A stretch of 35,935 bases of DNA from Pseudonocardia sp. KRD291 (GCF_019263595.1 NZ_JADQDD010000022.1:1-35935); one strand, 5' to 3'. Shown: positions 1-9,121, counted from the first letter of the stretch. The notes: generated by a model not told the origin, from the sequence alone. Made by a program: numbers and translations.

Positions 1-1
1 A

Positions 2-157
2 CTGCTCAAGCGTTCGGTGCCCGCCGACGCCGAGCTGACCGCGGGCGTCGAGGACCGCGCGTCGCCGGCCGCCGTCGATCCGGGCAGCTACGCCGTCGAC
101 GCGTCCGAGCCGCCGCCGGGGCGCGCCGCGCAGATGCGCGGGGGCATCCGCGGGTGA
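2..157 (+). CDS. C-terminal end of an unidentified protein (5' end outside window)
   Basis: An open frame enters from the left edge and ends at TGA 155-157, giving the last 51 residues of a protein (LLKRSVPADAELTAGVED at its visible start, then an Ala/Pro/Gly/Ser-rich tail ending MRGGIRG). Codon choice is strongly G/C at third positions, as in a genuine coding frame here. The tail looks disordered and has no motif I recognise. It runs in the same direction as the downstream DUF3073 gene, 199 bases away. A chance open frame cannot be excluded with so little sequence. Confidence 0.4.
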   Translation: MLKRSVPADAELTAGVEDRASPAAVDPGSYAVDASEPPPGRAAQMRGGIRG

Positions 158-271
158 TCGGCCTGGTCCGGGGCGGTCGGCGACGGGTTCACACCGCACC
201 GCCCCGGGCCGGACGCCGGCGTCGACTGTGACGACGGCGGTGCCACGTCGCATGCCACCGGGATCGCAGGG

Positions 272-356
272 TACTGTTGGTACCAGGACATTGATGACAT
301 GAATGGGGCCGCCGAGTTATCCGGCCGCCCCTTCCCTGTTGTAAGGGGGACCAGCC
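272..356 (+). promoter_or_regulatory. Putative promoter and two-hairpin leader of the DUF3073 gene
   Basis: TACTGT at 272-277 fits a TANNNT -10 element. The leader that would follow holds a hairpin with a 10-bp stem and one mismatch (305-314 against 322-331, loop AGTTATC). Directly after it, CCCT at 334-337 can pair with AGGG at 344-347, covering the start of the G-rich Shine-Dalgarno stretch just before the ATG at 357. The first stem could instead be a terminator for the partial upstream gene, since a few T residues follow. No transcription start is known, so the promoter is an inference. Confidence 0.35.
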
Positions 357-569
357 ATGGGGCGCGGACGAGCCAAGGCCAAGCAGACGAAGGTGGCCCG
401 CGAGCTCAAGTACAGCTCCCCCACGATGGATCTCGACGCGCTGCAGCGCGAGATCGGTGGTGGGACGGCGGTTACTGCCGAGGAGCCGGACGACGACTAC
501 GGCGAGTACGACGAGTACGCCGCCAAGTACGGTCCCGGCGCCGACGAGGACGACGGACCCCGCCGCTGA
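357..569 (+). CDS. DUF3073 family small protein
   Basis: This 70-residue protein begins MGRGRAKAKQTKVARELKY, the hallmark of DUF3073, a small actinobacterial family with no established function (Rv0810c in M. tuberculosis). The N-terminal third is strongly basic, and the second half is very acidic with Asp/Glu/Tyr runs (about residues 42-68), so the protein is probably largely disordered and bipolar in charge. A GGGGGA ribosome-binding site lies six bases before the ATG. In actinomycetes this gene typically neighbours purM, as here, although a Nudix gene separates them and purM runs in the opposite direction. Identity is certain at family level; the role is unknown. Confidence 0.93.
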   Translation: MGRGRAKAKQTKVARELKYSSPTMDLDALQREIGGGTAVTAEEPDDDYGEYDEYAAKYGPGADEDDGPRR

Positions 570-745
570 ACGTCGGCGTCACGGCACCGGCGAGGTGTCG
601 CAGGGGCCGCGGGCACACCCGCCGGTTCCCCCCGGGATCGCGATAGGGCAAGATCACTACGCCGGACCGGGACGCGTCGTCCGCGGCGGTGTCACCGGTT
701 GCCCGGTGACCAGGTAGCGGTCGACCCCTCCGAGGTGCGAGAGCC

Positions 746-1423
746 ATGCGCGGCAATCTGTTCGCCGTCGCCGTGAACCTCGTCGTGCTCACCGTGCGTC
801 GGCATCGGCTGCACGTGCTGCTGATCGAACGCGGTGAGCCGCCGTTCCTGGGGTCGTGGGCCCTGCCCGGTGGCTTCGTGCTGCCCGACGAGGACCTCAC
901 CGACACCGCGAGCCGACGGCTGGCCGAGGAGACCGGGGCCGACACCGGCGAGGCCGTCGTGGGCTACTTGGAGCAGCTGGCCAGCTACGCGGCGCCGGAC
1001 CGGGACCCCCGGGGCCGGGTGCTCAGCGTCGGCTATCTCGCGCTGCTGCCGGACTTGCCCGAACCCACCCCGGGCGGCGACGCGGTCGCCTCGGCCTGGC
1101 ATCCGGTGGACGAGGTCGGGGAGCTGGCCTTCGACCACGAGCGGATCCTGGCCGAGGGGGTCGAGCGGGCCCGGTCGAAGCTGGAGTACACGACCCTGGC
1201 CGCGTCGTTCTGCCCGGGCGAGTTCACGGTGACCGACCTGCGGCGGGTCTACGAGGCGGTCTGGCGGACGTCGCTGGACCCGCGCAACTTCCAGCGCAAG
1301 GTCACCTCGACCGAGGGCTTCCTGGTCCCGACCTCGACGCTGGTCACCGGCGGGCGGGGACGCCCGCCGAGGCTGTTCCGGCGGGGGCCCGCGACGGCGT
1401 TGCACCCGCCGATGCTGCGGTAG
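746..1423 (+). CDS. Nudix-domain protein with C-terminal winged helix, NrtR-like
   Basis: The 225-residue protein has an N-terminal Nudix fold and a C-terminal segment (about residues 150-205, EYTTLAASFCPGEFT onward, then FQRKV) resembling the winged-helix part of NrtR-type regulators and related ADP-ribose pyrophosphatases. The Nudix box runs from G43 to A65 with E49, E61, E62 and G64 in place, but the RE pair of the consensus is R57-R58, so one conserved acidic position is arginine. That substitution is also found in NrtR-like proteins that bind ADP-ribose-type ligands without cleaving them, so a regulatory role in NAD metabolism is plausible. A weak GAGAG precedes the ATG. It converges on purM with only 16 bases between the two stop codons. 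Hydrolase activity cannot be ruled out. Confidence 0.85.
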   Translation: MRGNLFAVAVNLVVLTVRRHRLHVLLIERGEPPFLGSWALPGGFVLPDEDLTDTASRRLAEETGADTGEAVVGYLEQLASYAAPDRDPRGRVLSVGYLALLPDLPEPTPGGDAVASAWHPVDEVGELAFDHERILAEGVERARSKLEYTTLAASFCPGEFTVTDLRRVYEAVWRTSLDPRNFQRKVTSTEGFLVPTSTLVTGGRGRPPRLFRRGPATALHPPMLR

Positions 1424-1439
1424 GGGCCGGCGGTAGGGG

Positions 1440-2537
1440 TCAGAAGCGCGGGTGCTCGCCGCGCAGGACGACCCGCGAGCCGGGCTGCGCGTCGTCGGCG
1501 CCCTCGACCTCGGGGGCACGGTGCACCTCGCCGAGGATCCAGGACGTCACGTGCCGGGCGGTCAGCACCGCGAGCGCGCGGTCGACGTCGTCGGGCGGGA
1601 TGACCGCGACCATCCCGACGCCCATGTTGAACGTCTTCTCCATCTCGGCCCGGTCGACCCGGCCGCGGGAGGCGATCAGCTTGAACACCGGGAACGGGGT
1701 CCAGGAGCCGCGGTCGATCACCGCGGCGAGCCCGTCCGGGAGGATCCGCTCGACGTTGCGGGCCAGGCCGCCGCCGGTGATGTGCGAGAACGTCCGCACA
1801 CCGGTCTCCGCGGCGATGGCCAGGCAGTCCTTGGCGTAGATCCGGGTCGGGACGAGCAGCTCCTCGCCGAGCGAGTGCTCGAACTCCTCCACGTGCCCGT
1901 CCAGCGGGAGCCGCGCGATGTCGAGCAGCACGTGCCGGGCCAGCGAGTAGCCGTTCGAGTGCAGCCCCGACGATCCCATCGCGACCAGCACGTCCCCGGG
2001 ACGCACCCGCTCGGGGCGCAGCATCTTCTCCGCGTCGACGACCCCGACACCGGTGGCGGAGATGTCGTAGCAGCCGTCCTCCATCATGCCGGGGTGCTCC
2101 GCGGTCTCCCCGCCGAGCAGCGCGCAGCCGGCCTGCTGGCACCCGTCGGCGATGCCGCCCACGATCGTCGCGACCTGTTCCGGGACGAGCTTGCCGACGG
2201 CGATGTAGTCCTGCAGGAACAGCGGCTCGGCGCCGCAGACGACCAGGTCGTCGACGACCATCGCGACCAGGTCCTGGCCGATCGTGTCGTGCTTGTCCAT
2301 CGCCTGCGCGATCGCGACCTTCGTCCCGACGCCGTCGGTGGACGCGGCCAGCACCGGCTCGGCGTAGCGGCCCCACTTGGCCGCGAACAGCCCCGCGAAG
2401 CCGCCGATACCGCCGAGCACCTCGGGGCGGCTCGCCTTCTCCGCGTGCGGCCGCAGTGCCGCGACCGCCCGCTCGCCGGCGTCGATGTCCACTCCCGCGG
2501 AGGCGTAGCTCGCGCGCGGCTGCTCTGGGTCGGGCAT
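1440..2537 (-). CDS. purM: Phosphoribosylformylglycinamidine cyclo-ligase (AIR synthetase)
   Basis: PurM catalyses ATP-dependent ring closure of FGAM to aminoimidazole ribotide, step five of purine synthesis, in the cytoplasm. The 365-residue product is slightly longer than typical family members (about 345-356). It carries the N-terminal YASAGVDIDAG motif, STDGVGTK around residue 66, GAEPLFLQDYIA, LLGGETAEHPG and the HITGGGLARN segment of the C-terminal half. The chosen ATG (MPDPEQ) follows an AGGAG site; upstream in-frame codons would run into the purF gap and show no family similarity. It lies 79 bases downstream of purF on the same strand and is probably co-transcribed with it. Confidence 0.97.
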   Translation of the reverse strand: MPDPEQPRASYASAGVDIDAGERAVAALRPHAEKASRPEVLGGIGGFAGLFAAKWGRYAEPVLAASTDGVGTKVAIAQAMDKHDTIGQDLVAMVVDDLVVCGAEPLFLQDYIAVGKLVPEQVATIVGGIADGCQQAGCALLGGETAEHPGMMEDGCYDISATGVGVVDAEKMLRPERVRPGDVLVAMGSSGLHSNGYSLARHVLLDIARLPLDGHVEEFEHSLGEELLVPTRIYAKDCLAIAAETGVRTFSHITGGGLARNVERILPDGLAAVIDRGSWTPFPVFKLIASRGRVDRAEMEKTFNMGVGMVAVIPPDDVDRALAVLTARHVTSWILGEVHRAPEVEGADDAQPGSRVVLRGEHPRF

Positions 2538-2616
2538 GGGTACGGGAACTCCTGGATGTGACGGTGATCGGACGGCGGTCCGCGGGGTGAGCCGGTCCGC
2601 CGGTGTCGGGCCCGGG

Positions 2617-4227
2617 TCAGGGCCGGGACAGAGCCTCCGCGGCACCGTAGCCGACGGACAGCGGACCGGCATCGCCCGATGCCGCGCCGGACACCGTCGT
2701 CGCCGGATGGGCGGGAGCCGAGTCGAGATCCTCGAGCAGGTGCTTGCCGAGCTTCGCCTCGTCCGGCAGCGGGATCGGGTACTCGCCGTCGAAACACGCG
2801 CAGCACAGACGGCTGCGCGGCTGCTCACTGGCCGCGACCATGTGGTCGACCGAGACGTAGCCGAGCGAGTCCGACCCGATCGAGCGGCGCACGCCCTCGG
2901 TGTCGGCGCCGCCGGCGATCAGCTCGGCGCGGCTGGCGAAGTCGATGCCGTAGAAGCAGGGCCAGCGCACCGGCGGCGAGGCGATCCGGACGTGCACCTC
3001 GAGGGCACCGGCCTCGCGCAGCATCCGGACGAGCGCGCGCTGGGTGTTGCCGCGGACGATCGAGTCGTCCACCACGACCAGGCGCTTGCCGCGGATCACG
3101 GTCCGCAGCGGGTTGAGCTTGAGCCGGATGCCGAGCTGGCGGATCGTCTGGCTGGGCTGGATGAAGGTGCGCCCGACGTAGGCGTTCTTGACCAGGCCCT
3201 GCCCGTAGGGGATGCCCGAGCCCTGGGCGTAGCCGATCGCGGCCGGCGTGCCGGACTCCGGGACGGGGATGACGAGGTCGGCCTCGACCGGGTGCTCGCC
3301 CGCGAGGCGGCGGCCGATCTCGACGCGGGTGTCGTAGACCGAGCGGCCGGAGATGACGGTGTCCGGGCGGGCCAGGTAGACGTACTCGAACACGCAGCCC
3401 TTGGGCTCCGGCGCGGCGAACCGCATGCTGCGGATGCCGTCGGCGTCGATCGCGAGCAGCTCGCCCGGCTCGACCTCGCGGACCATCGAGGCGCCGACGA
3501 TGTCCAACGCCGCGGTCTCGGAGGCGACCACCCAGCCGCGCTCCAGACGTCCGAGCACCAGCGGCCGGACGCCGTGCGCGTCCCGGGCGGCGTAGAGCGT
3601 GGTCTCGTCGGCGAACGCGAGCGAGAACGCCCCGCGCAGCCGCGGCAGCAGACGCATCGCCGCCTCCATGATCCCGAGGTCCGCGGCGCCGGCCGCGAGC
3701 AGCTCGGTCACCAGGTCGGAGTCGGTGGTGGCGTGCAGGCCGGAGCGGTTGCGCTTCTCCAGCTTCCCGACCTCGTCGCGCAGCTCGGCGGTGTTCACGA
3801 GGTTGCCGTTGTGCCCCAGGGCCAGGCCACTGCCGGTGGCCGTGGTGCGGAACGTGGGCTGGGCGTTCTCCCAGGTCACCGCCCCGGTCGTGGAGTAGCG
3901 GCAGTGCCCGACCGCGAGGTGGCCGCGCAGCGAGGACAGCGTCTGCTCGTCGAAGACCTGGCTGACCAGCCCGAGATCCTTGAACACGACCATCCGGTGC
4001 CCGTCGGACACGGCGATCCCGGCGGCCTCCTGGCCGCGGTGCTGCAGCGCGTAGAGCCCGTAGTAGGTCATCTTCGCGACGTCCTCGCCGGGGGCCCAGA
4101 CGCCGAAGACGCCGCACTCCTCGCGGGGTTCGTCGTCGCGTTCCGCGGTGGTCACCGGGCTGACGGCGACGGGGTTCTCAGCGGTGGGGAAGGCTGGGCT
4201 GACGTTCTCGTTCCGTCCGGAACTCAA
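2617..4227 (-). CDS. purF: Amidophosphoribosyltransferase (glutamine PRPP amidotransferase)
   Basis: PurF makes 5-phosphoribosylamine from PRPP and glutamine, the first committed purine step. The 536-residue protein has an N-terminal Ntn-type glutaminase whose catalytic Cys38 (ECGVFGV) would be exposed by removing a 37-residue propeptide. The C-terminal phosphoribosyltransferase domain carries the PRPP loop VVVDDSIVRGNT. Cysteines in KGCVFEY, RWPCFYG and LCCACFDG match the iron-sulfur ligand pattern of the Bacillus-type enzyme, so an oxygen-labile 4Fe-4S cluster is expected. The start is TTG, preceded by GAGGAG eight bases upstream; no ATG or GTG is better placed. It is followed by purM on the same strand. 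Confidence 0.97.
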   Translation of the reverse strand: MSSGRNENVSPAFPTAENPVAVSPVTTAERDDEPREECGVFGVWAPGEDVAKMTYYGLYALQHRGQEAAGIAVSDGHRMVVFKDLGLVSQVFDEQTLSSLRGHLAVGHCRYSTTGAVTWENAQPTFRTTATGSGLALGHNGNLVNTAELRDEVGKLEKRNRSGLHATTDSDLVTELLAAGAADLGIMEAAMRLLPRLRGAFSLAFADETTLYAARDAHGVRPLVLGRLERGWVVASETAALDIVGASMVREVEPGELLAIDADGIRSMRFAAPEPKGCVFEYVYLARPDTVISGRSVYDTRVEIGRRLAGEHPVEADLVIPVPESGTPAAIGYAQGSGIPYGQGLVKNAYVGRTFIQPSQTIRQLGIRLKLNPLRTVIRGKRLVVVDDSIVRGNTQRALVRMLREAGALEVHVRIASPPVRWPCFYGIDFASRAELIAGGADTEGVRRSIGSDSLGYVSVDHMVAASEQPRSRLCCACFDGEYPIPLPDEAKLGKHLLEDLDSAPAHPATTVSGAASGDAGPLSVGYGAAEALSRP

Positions 4228-4336
4228 CGCACACGCTCCTCGGCAAGCGACGATCTGCGGCCTTGCGTGATCGTACGCCGCGAAGTCGGTGCGGACCCAC
4301 CGCTCGGGACGGGCGTCACGTGCCGATCTGCGGTGC

Positions 4337-4675
4337 TCACGTCAGCGGCAGCCACGCGGCGACCTCGCCGGCCCGGTTCCCGGACACCCGCAGCGCCCCG
4401 GCCGCGCTCGCCTCGTCCCAGCCCGAGCGGCCCAGCGCCAGCGACAGCCACGTGCGCGGATCGGTCTCGACGACGTTCGGCGGCGTCCCCCGGGTGTGCC
4501 GAGGCCCCTCGATGCACTGCACCGCACCGAACGGCGGGACCCGCACCTCGACGCTGTGCCCGGGCGCACGCCGGGCCAGCTCGGCCAGCGACTCCTTCAC
4601 CGCGGCCTTGCGCACGGTGCGGTCCGGGGCGTCGCCGCCGTCGAGCCAGGCCTGCAGCGCGTCCTGTCCGGTCAC
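4337..4675 (-). CDS. SCP-like (sterol carrier family) protein, Rv0807-type
   Basis: This 112-residue protein begins at a GTG ten bases after the purL stop. It has an N-terminal helical part (ALQAWLDGG, RKAAVKESLAELARR) followed by EVRVPPFGAVQCIEGPRHTRGTPPNVVETD and a C-terminal segment with WLSLALGRSGWDEA and GNRAGEVAAWLPL. This matches the small actinobacterial SCP-fold family found between purL and purF (Rv0807 in M. tuberculosis), whose ligand is unknown. Conserved placement within the purine genes suggests a linked but undefined job. A longer N-terminus reading into purL is possible in frame but would overlap coding sequence heavily. Confidence 0.85.
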   Translation of the reverse strand: MTGQDALQAWLDGGDAPDRTVRKAAVKESLAELARRAPGHSVEVRVPPFGAVQCIEGPRHTRGTPPNVVETDPRTWLSLALGRSGWDEASAAGALRVSGNRAGEVAAWLPLT

Positions 4676-4685
4676 GCGGCGGCTC

Positions 4686-6992
4686 TCAGACCGAGAGCGC
4701 GCCGAAGCGGGCCGGGAGCGTGCCCTCCCAGGCGGCGCGTAGCTCGTCGAGCCCGAGGTCGCCCACCTCGGCGATCCGCAGGGCGTCCCCGCCGGTCTCG
4801 CCGAGGCGCACCACCGCGACGTCGGCCGCGGCGGCGCGGGCGAGGAACTCCTCGGCGCCGTCGGCCGGCACGGTGACCAGGACCCGTCCGGCGGACTCGC
4901 TGAACAACGCCGTGAACGTGTCCGCGGCGACCCCGCCGAGCGTGACCGATGCGCCGCGGCCACCGGCCAGCGCGGCCTCGACCAGGGCCTGGGCCAGCCC
5001 GCCGTCGGAGAGGTCGTGGCTGCCGGTCAGCGCACCCTGCGACCCGGCGGCGGCCAGGAGGTCGCCCAGGCGCCGCTCGTGCTCCAGGTCCACGGCCGGG
5101 GGCCTCCCACCGAGGTGGCCGTGCACCTCGTGCGCCCACTCGCTGCCGCCGAGCTCCTCGCGCGTGGCACCGAGCAGCAGGACGGCGTCGCCGTCGGCCC
5201 CGGCGAACCCGGACGGGATCCGCCGCGTCACGTCGTCGATCACGCCGAGCACCCCGACGACCGGGGTGGGCAGGATCGCGGTCGTGCCGGTCTGGTTGTA
5301 GAAGCTGACGTTGCCGCCGGTCACGGGCGTGCCGAGGACCGCACAGCCGTCCGCGATCCCACGCACGGCCTGGGAGAACTGCCACATCACGTGCGGGTCC
5401 TCCGGCGAGCCGAAGTTGAGGCAGTCGGTGACGGCGAGCGGGACCGCGCCGGAGGTGGCGACGTTGCGGTAGGCCTCGGCCAGCGCCAGCTGGGCACCGA
5501 CGTAGGGGTCGAGCGCGACGAAGCGGGCGTTGCAGTCGGTGGCGACGGCGATCCCGCGACCGGTGCTCTCGTCGATCCGCACCACGCCGGCGTCGGTGGG
5601 CGCGGCGGCGACGGTGTTGCCGCGCACGAAGCGGTCGTACTGGTCGGTGACCCAGGCCCGGCTGGCCAGGTTCGGCGCCGCGGCCATCCGCAGGATCTCG
5701 GCGCGCAGCTCGGACGGCGTCTCCGGGCGCGGCAGCGACTCCGGGCCGTCGGCGGCGAGCGCGTCCTGCGCGGCGTCGTCCCGGGCGACCGGGCGCTCGT
5801 AGACCGGGCCCTCGTGCGCGACGGTGCGCGGCGGCACGTCGACGACGGTCTCGCCCCGCGAGGTGATCACCAGGCGGTCGCCGTCGGTGACCTCGCCGAT
5901 CACGGTGGCGATCGTGTCCCACTTGCGGCAGACGGCCATGAACGCGTCCACGTTCTCCGGCGTCACGACCGCGCACATCCGCTCCTGCGACTCGCTGGAG
6001 AGGATCTCGGCCGCGGTCATCCCGGTGGCGCGCAGCGGGACGGCGTCGAGGTCGACGTGCATGCCGCCGCTCCCGGCGCTGGCCAGCTCGGACGTCGCGC
6101 AGGACAGCCCGGCGCCGCCGAGGTCCTGGATGCCGACGACCAGCCCGGCGTGGAACAGCTCCAGGCAGCACTCGATGAGCACCTTCTCGGTGAACGGGTC
6201 ACCGACCTGCACCGACGGCAGCTTCTTCCGGCCCGGGCCCTCGTCGTCACCGAACGTCTCCGACGCGAGCACCGACACCCCGCCGATGCCGTCCAGCCCG
6301 GTCGTCGCGCCGAACAGGATGATCTTGTTGCCGGTGCCGGATGCGAACGCCAGGTGCAGGTCCTCGGTGCGCAGCGCCCCGACGCAGAGCGCGTTGACCA
6401 GCGGGTTGCCGGCGTAGGAGGCGTCGAACACGACCTCGCCGCCGACGTTGGGCAGGCCCAGGCAGTTCCCGTACCCGCCGATCCCGGACACGATCCCGGG
6501 CAGCACCCGCGCGGTGTCCGGTGCGTCGATCGGGCCGAAGCGAAGCGGGTCGCCGACCGCGATCGGCCGCGCGCCCATGGCCATGATGTCGCGGACGATG
6601 CCGCCGACGCCGGTCGCCGCACCCTGGTAGGGCTCCACGTAGGACGGGTGGTTGTGCGACTCGACCTTGAACGTGACGGCCCACCCGTCACCGATGCTCA
6701 CCACGCCGGCGTTCTCGCCGATCCCGGCGAGCATCGTCGCCTTCATCTCCTCGGTGGTGGTCTCCCCGAAGTAGCGCAGGTGCACCTTGGACGACTTGTA
6801 GGAGCAGTGCTCGCTCCACATCACCGAGTACATCGCCAGCTCGGCGTCGGTGGGCCGCCGGCCCAGGATCTCGCGGATGCGGGCGTACTCGTCGTCCTTG
6901 AGCCCCAGCGCCGCGTAGGGCTGCGGCTGGTCGGGGGAGGCCTGCGCGGAGGCCACGGAGTCGACGGTCACCTGGTCGGCCAGCTCGGTCAC
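4686..6992 (-). CDS. purL: FGAM synthase large subunit PurL (small-type PurL)
   Basis: PurL uses ATP and ammonia to convert FGAR to FGAM, receiving ammonia from PurQ with PurS as bridging subunit. At 768 residues it is the short PurL class that needs separate PurQ and PurS, both of which are present upstream. Visible motifs are [10 protein letters not shown] near residue 65 (conserved His), [19 protein letters not shown] for nucleotide binding, [22 protein letters not shown], and in the second half FGSPEDP and [14 protein letters not shown]. The GTG start (VTELADQV) lacks a strong ribosome-binding site and is chosen by family length. It lies 146 bases after purQ and is followed closely by the SCP-like gene and purF. 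Confidence 0.97.
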   Translation of the reverse strand: MTELADQVTVDSVASAQASPDQPQPYAALGLKDDEYARIREILGRRPTDAELAMYSVMWSEHCSYKSSKVHLRYFGETTTEEMKATMLAGIGENAGVVSIGDGWAVTFKVESHNHPSYVEPYQGAATGVGGIVRDIMAMGARPIAVGDPLRFGPIDAPDTARVLPGIVSGIGGYGNCLGLPNVGGEVVFDASYAGNPLVNALCVGALRTEDLHLAFASGTGNKIILFGATTGLDGIGGVSVLASETFGDDEGPGRKKLPSVQVGDPFTEKVLIECCLELFHAGLVVGIQDLGGAGLSCATSELASAGSGGMHVDLDAVPLRATGMTAAEILSSESQERMCAVVTPENVDAFMAVCRKWDTIATVIGEVTDGDRLVITSRGETVVDVPPRTVAHEGPVYERPVARDDAAQDALAADGPESLPRPETPSELRAEILRMAAAPNLASRAWVTDQYDRFVRGNTVAAAPTDAGVVRIDESTGRGIAVATDCNARFVALDPYVGAQLALAEAYRNVATSGAVPLAVTDCLNFGSPEDPHVMWQFSQAVRGIADGCAVLGTPVTGGNVSFYNQTGTTAILPTPVVGVLGVIDDVTRRIPSGFAGADGDAVLLLGATREELGGSEWAHEVHGHLGGRPPAVDLEHERRLGDLLAAAGSQGALTGSHDLSDGGLAQALVEAALAGGRGASVTLGGVAADTFTALFSESAGRVLVTVPADGAEEFLARAAAADVAVVRLGETGGDALRIAEVGDLGLDELRAAWEGTLPARFGALSV

Positions 6993-7138
6993 GGCCGTCA
7001 GGGTAGTCGCCGGGAACGGTGTCCCGGCCACCGCCGAGACCGGCCTCACCCGGCAGCGGTGCGCATGGCTCCACGAACGGCGCCGCCCGGCCGTCCGGCG
7101 GCCGGGACGGGGTGCGTGCCCGGGAAGCAGGCCGGAGG

Positions 7139-7816
7139 TCAGGCCGGGACGCCGGCCAGGACCGACCGGAACAGGGCCAGACCGTCGGTGGAGGGGCCGG
7201 TGAGCGCGTCGGTGGCGTGCTCGGGGTGCGGCATCAGGCCGACCACGTTGCCCGCCTCGTTCGTCACGCCGGCGATGCCGTTGCTGGCGCCGTTCGGCGC
7301 GCCGTCGCGGTAGCGGAACACGATCCGGCCGGAGTCCTCCAGCGCGGAGAGCGTGTCCGGCGCGGCGACGTAGCGGCCCTCCTGCGACTTGAGCGGGATC
7401 AGCAGCTCGTCGCCGGTGGCGTAGTCGCAGGTCCACGCGGTCTCGGCGTTGCCGACCGTCAGCACCACCTCGCGGCACAGGAAGGTCAGCCCGGCGTTGG
7501 CGACCAGCGCGCCCGGCAGCAGCCCGGCCTCGCACAGGATCTGGAAGCCGTTGCAGATGCCCAGCACGGGCAGGCCGCGAGCGGCGCCGTCGACGACCTC
7601 GCGCATGATCGGGGCGAGGCTGGCGATCGCGCCGGCGCGCAGGTAGTCGCCGTAGGAGAACCCGCCGGGGACGACGACGGCGTCCACGCCGCGCAGGTCG
7701 GCGTCGCCGTGCCAGAGCGGGACGGCCTCGGCCCCGGCGACCCGCACGGCGCGCGCGGCGTCGACGTCGTCGAGCGTGCCGGGGAACGTGATGACACCGA
7801 CCCGGGTCGCGCTCAC
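7139..7816 (-). CDS. purQ: FGAM synthase glutaminase subunit PurQ
   Basis: PurQ is the class I glutamine amidotransferase that supplies ammonia to PurL. In the 225-residue sequence the nucleophile is Cys88 ([10 protein letters not shown]), with His197 and Glu199 (MPHPEHA) completing the triad; [12 protein letters not shown] at 51-62 forms the oxyanion region. The GTG start overlaps the purS stop by four bases (GTGA, 7813-7816), so translation is very likely coupled and the two subunits made together. The length is normal for the family. A GC-rich gap of 146 bases containing one 7-bp hairpin (7086-7106) separates it from purL. Confidence 0.97.
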   Translation of the reverse strand: MSATRVGVITFPGTLDDVDAARAVRVAGAEAVPLWHGDADLRGVDAVVVPGGFSYGDYLRAGAIASLAPIMREVVDGAARGLPVLGICNGFQILCEAGLLPGALVANAGLTFLCREVVLTVGNAETAWTCDYATGDELLIPLKSQEGRYVAAPDTLSALEDSGRIVFRYRDGAPNGASNGIAGVTNEAGNVVGLMPHPEHATDALTGPSTDGLALFRSVLAGVPA

Positions 7817-8046
7817 AGTCGGGTCACCGTCCAGTCCTCGATCACCGGGTTGGCGAGCAGCGAGCCGGCGAGACGGTGCAACGTCTCGTCGTCCACGCCG
7901 TCGGACACCTCGAGCTCGAAGTGCTTGCCCTGCCGGACGTCGCTGACACCGGACACACCGATCCGGCCCAGCGCACGGTTCACGGCCTGACCCTGCACGT
8001 CGAGGATCTCGGGCTTGGGCATCACGTCCACCACCACTCTGGCCAC
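7813..8046 (-). CDS. purS: FGAM synthase subunit PurS
   Basis: PurS is the small dimeric protein that holds PurL and PurQ together during ammonia transfer. The 77-residue product has the usual features [21 protein letters not shown] and the C-terminal NPVIEDWTV. The GTG start is the only sensible one, because upstream codons in this frame run into low-complexity sequence that resembles no PurS. It is the first gene of purS-purQ and shares four bases with purQ. The 110 bases in front of it contain a 29-bp tandem repeat (8099-8156) that ends at the stop codon of the next gene upstream. Confidence 0.95.
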   Translation of the reverse strand: MARVVVDVMPKPEILDVQGQAVNRALGRIGVSGVSDVRQGKHFELEVSDGVDDETLHRLAGSLLANPVIEDWTVTRL

Positions 8047-8098
8047 GTCGCCCAGCCTACGGTGAACACCACCCGATCTCGACGTGACCGCTGCGACC

Positions 8099-8156
8099 CC
8101 GGCGGGCGACGTGGCACGGGGCGACCTCCGGCGGGCGGCGTGCAGCGGGGCGACCC
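8099..8156. repeat. 29-bp imperfect tandem duplication
   Basis: Two adjacent 29-base units (8099-8127 and 8128-8156) match at 24 of 29 positions; both begin CCGGCGGGCG and carry CGGGGCGACC near the end. The second unit stops exactly at the stop codon (8157-8159) of the minus-strand DUF2334 gene, so on that strand the repeat starts directly after the coding region and lies upstream of purS. Confidence 0.85.
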
Positions 8157-9041
8157 TCAGGCGGCCGGCTCGGCGGCCGCGAGCAGACCGCGGTGCACGG
8201 TGGGCGTCGCGCCGGCCGCCAGCGCCGCGTCGATCGCGGACAGCGCGGCCTGCACCCGATGCGGCTTGCGCAGGTCCTTGGCCCGCAGCGCGATCCGCAC
8301 GACCCCGCCGCGGGCCGCCGTGCGCGCCGCGGCCTGTTCCAGGGCGCGGGCCCGCCGGTGCTCGCCGGCCGGGCGCTCGCGCTCCTCGGAACGCGGCCAC
8401 TGGTCGGAGCGCCGGAACGTCAGGACCCGGGACCTGATCGAGGCCAGCGACGGGTCGGTGGAGCGCAGCGCGGTGTCGTCGGCGCAGAGCCGGAAGCCGT
8501 GCTCGCGCAGGGCGGCGACGGTCCCGTTCGAGGCCACCCAGCCGGGCGGGGCGAAGCCCTCGGTCCCCAGCCCGACCGCGGTCATCACCCGCCGGGCCGC
8601 GGTGAGCCGCAGCGTCGCCTCGTGCCGGGGCAGGGCGCCGAACTCGGTGCGCCGCCCGATCCGCGGCACGGCGCCGTTCTGCCAGGAGCCGACCGGGTCG
8701 GCGGTGTGGTCGTAGCCGTGCAGCAACACGTCGTCACCGGCGCGGACGCGGCCCGCGACCCAGCGGACCAGCGAGTCCCCGCGCCGCAGTGACCCGTTCC
8801 CGTGGGGCCCCTGCGGACCGCGCGGCTGCACCAGGTGCGTGAGCGGGACCAGGCGCCGGTCCAGCTCCCCGGCGAACGCGACGGCGCGGGCGCGGGCCGC
8901 GTCGTCGGCGTCGGTCAGCCCGGACAGCGACACCAGCAGCATCGGCGCGCCGGGCGCGACGGCGCGCCGGACGGTGGGCGACGCCTCGGGCGGCGGCGCC
9001 GGGGCGGACTCGTCGGACCCATCGGCGATGAGAACCTGCAT
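8157..9041 (-). CDS. DUF2334 family protein (polysaccharide deacetylase-like)
   Basis: The 294-residue product belongs to DUF2334, a branch of the NodB/polysaccharide deacetylase-like barrels. After a variable N-terminus it shows LLVSLSGL with an acidic pair (TDADD), then LVRWVAGRVRAGDDVLLHGYDHT, the family's HGYxH-type metal-site motif, and GLGTEGFAPPGWVASNGTVAALREHGFRLCADD. These suggest a metal-dependent deacetylase acting on a sugar substrate, which is not identified. No signal peptide is obvious. The start is uncertain: ATG 9041 (MQVLIADG) follows GGGGG, ATG 9065 is a second option and MLLVSL near 8942 a third. It is the upstream neighbour of purS on the same strand. Confidence 0.82.
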   Translation of the reverse strand: MQVLIADGSDESAPAPPPEASPTVRRAVAPGAPMLLVSLSGLTDADDAARARAVAFAGELDRRLVPLTHLVQPRGPQGPHGNGSLRRGDSLVRWVAGRVRAGDDVLLHGYDHTADPVGSWQNGAVPRIGRRTEFGALPRHEATLRLTAARRVMTAVGLGTEGFAPPGWVASNGTVAALREHGFRLCADDTALRSTDPSLASIRSRVLTFRRSDQWPRSEERERPAGEHRRARALEQAAARTAARGGVVRIALRAKDLRKPHRVQAALSAIDAALAAGATPTVHRGLLAAAEPAA

Positions 9042-9121
9042 GCCCCCATGGGGCCATACCGACATGAACACCCGAGATCCGGGTGATGAGCACCGCGCCA
9101 CCGGCGGACGAGCAGTATCGG

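Noticed and set aside
88-300. 70-codon minus-strand open frame
   Set aside because: Pro/Ser-rich product, no ribosome-binding site, and it crosses the likely DUF3073 promoter.
2536-5301. 921-codon plus-strand open frame over purM, purF and purL
   Set aside because: It is antisense to three clear pur genes; its Arg/Gly/Ala/Asp-rich product is a by-product of high GC content.
7086-7106. CCCGGCC/GGCCGGG hairpin in the purQ-purL gap as attenuator
   Set aside because: Seven-bp GC hairpins are frequent by chance in this composition, and nothing else supports attenuation.
5016-7313. 765-codon plus-strand open frame opposite purL
   Set aside because: Shadow of purL with repetitive composition and no domain.
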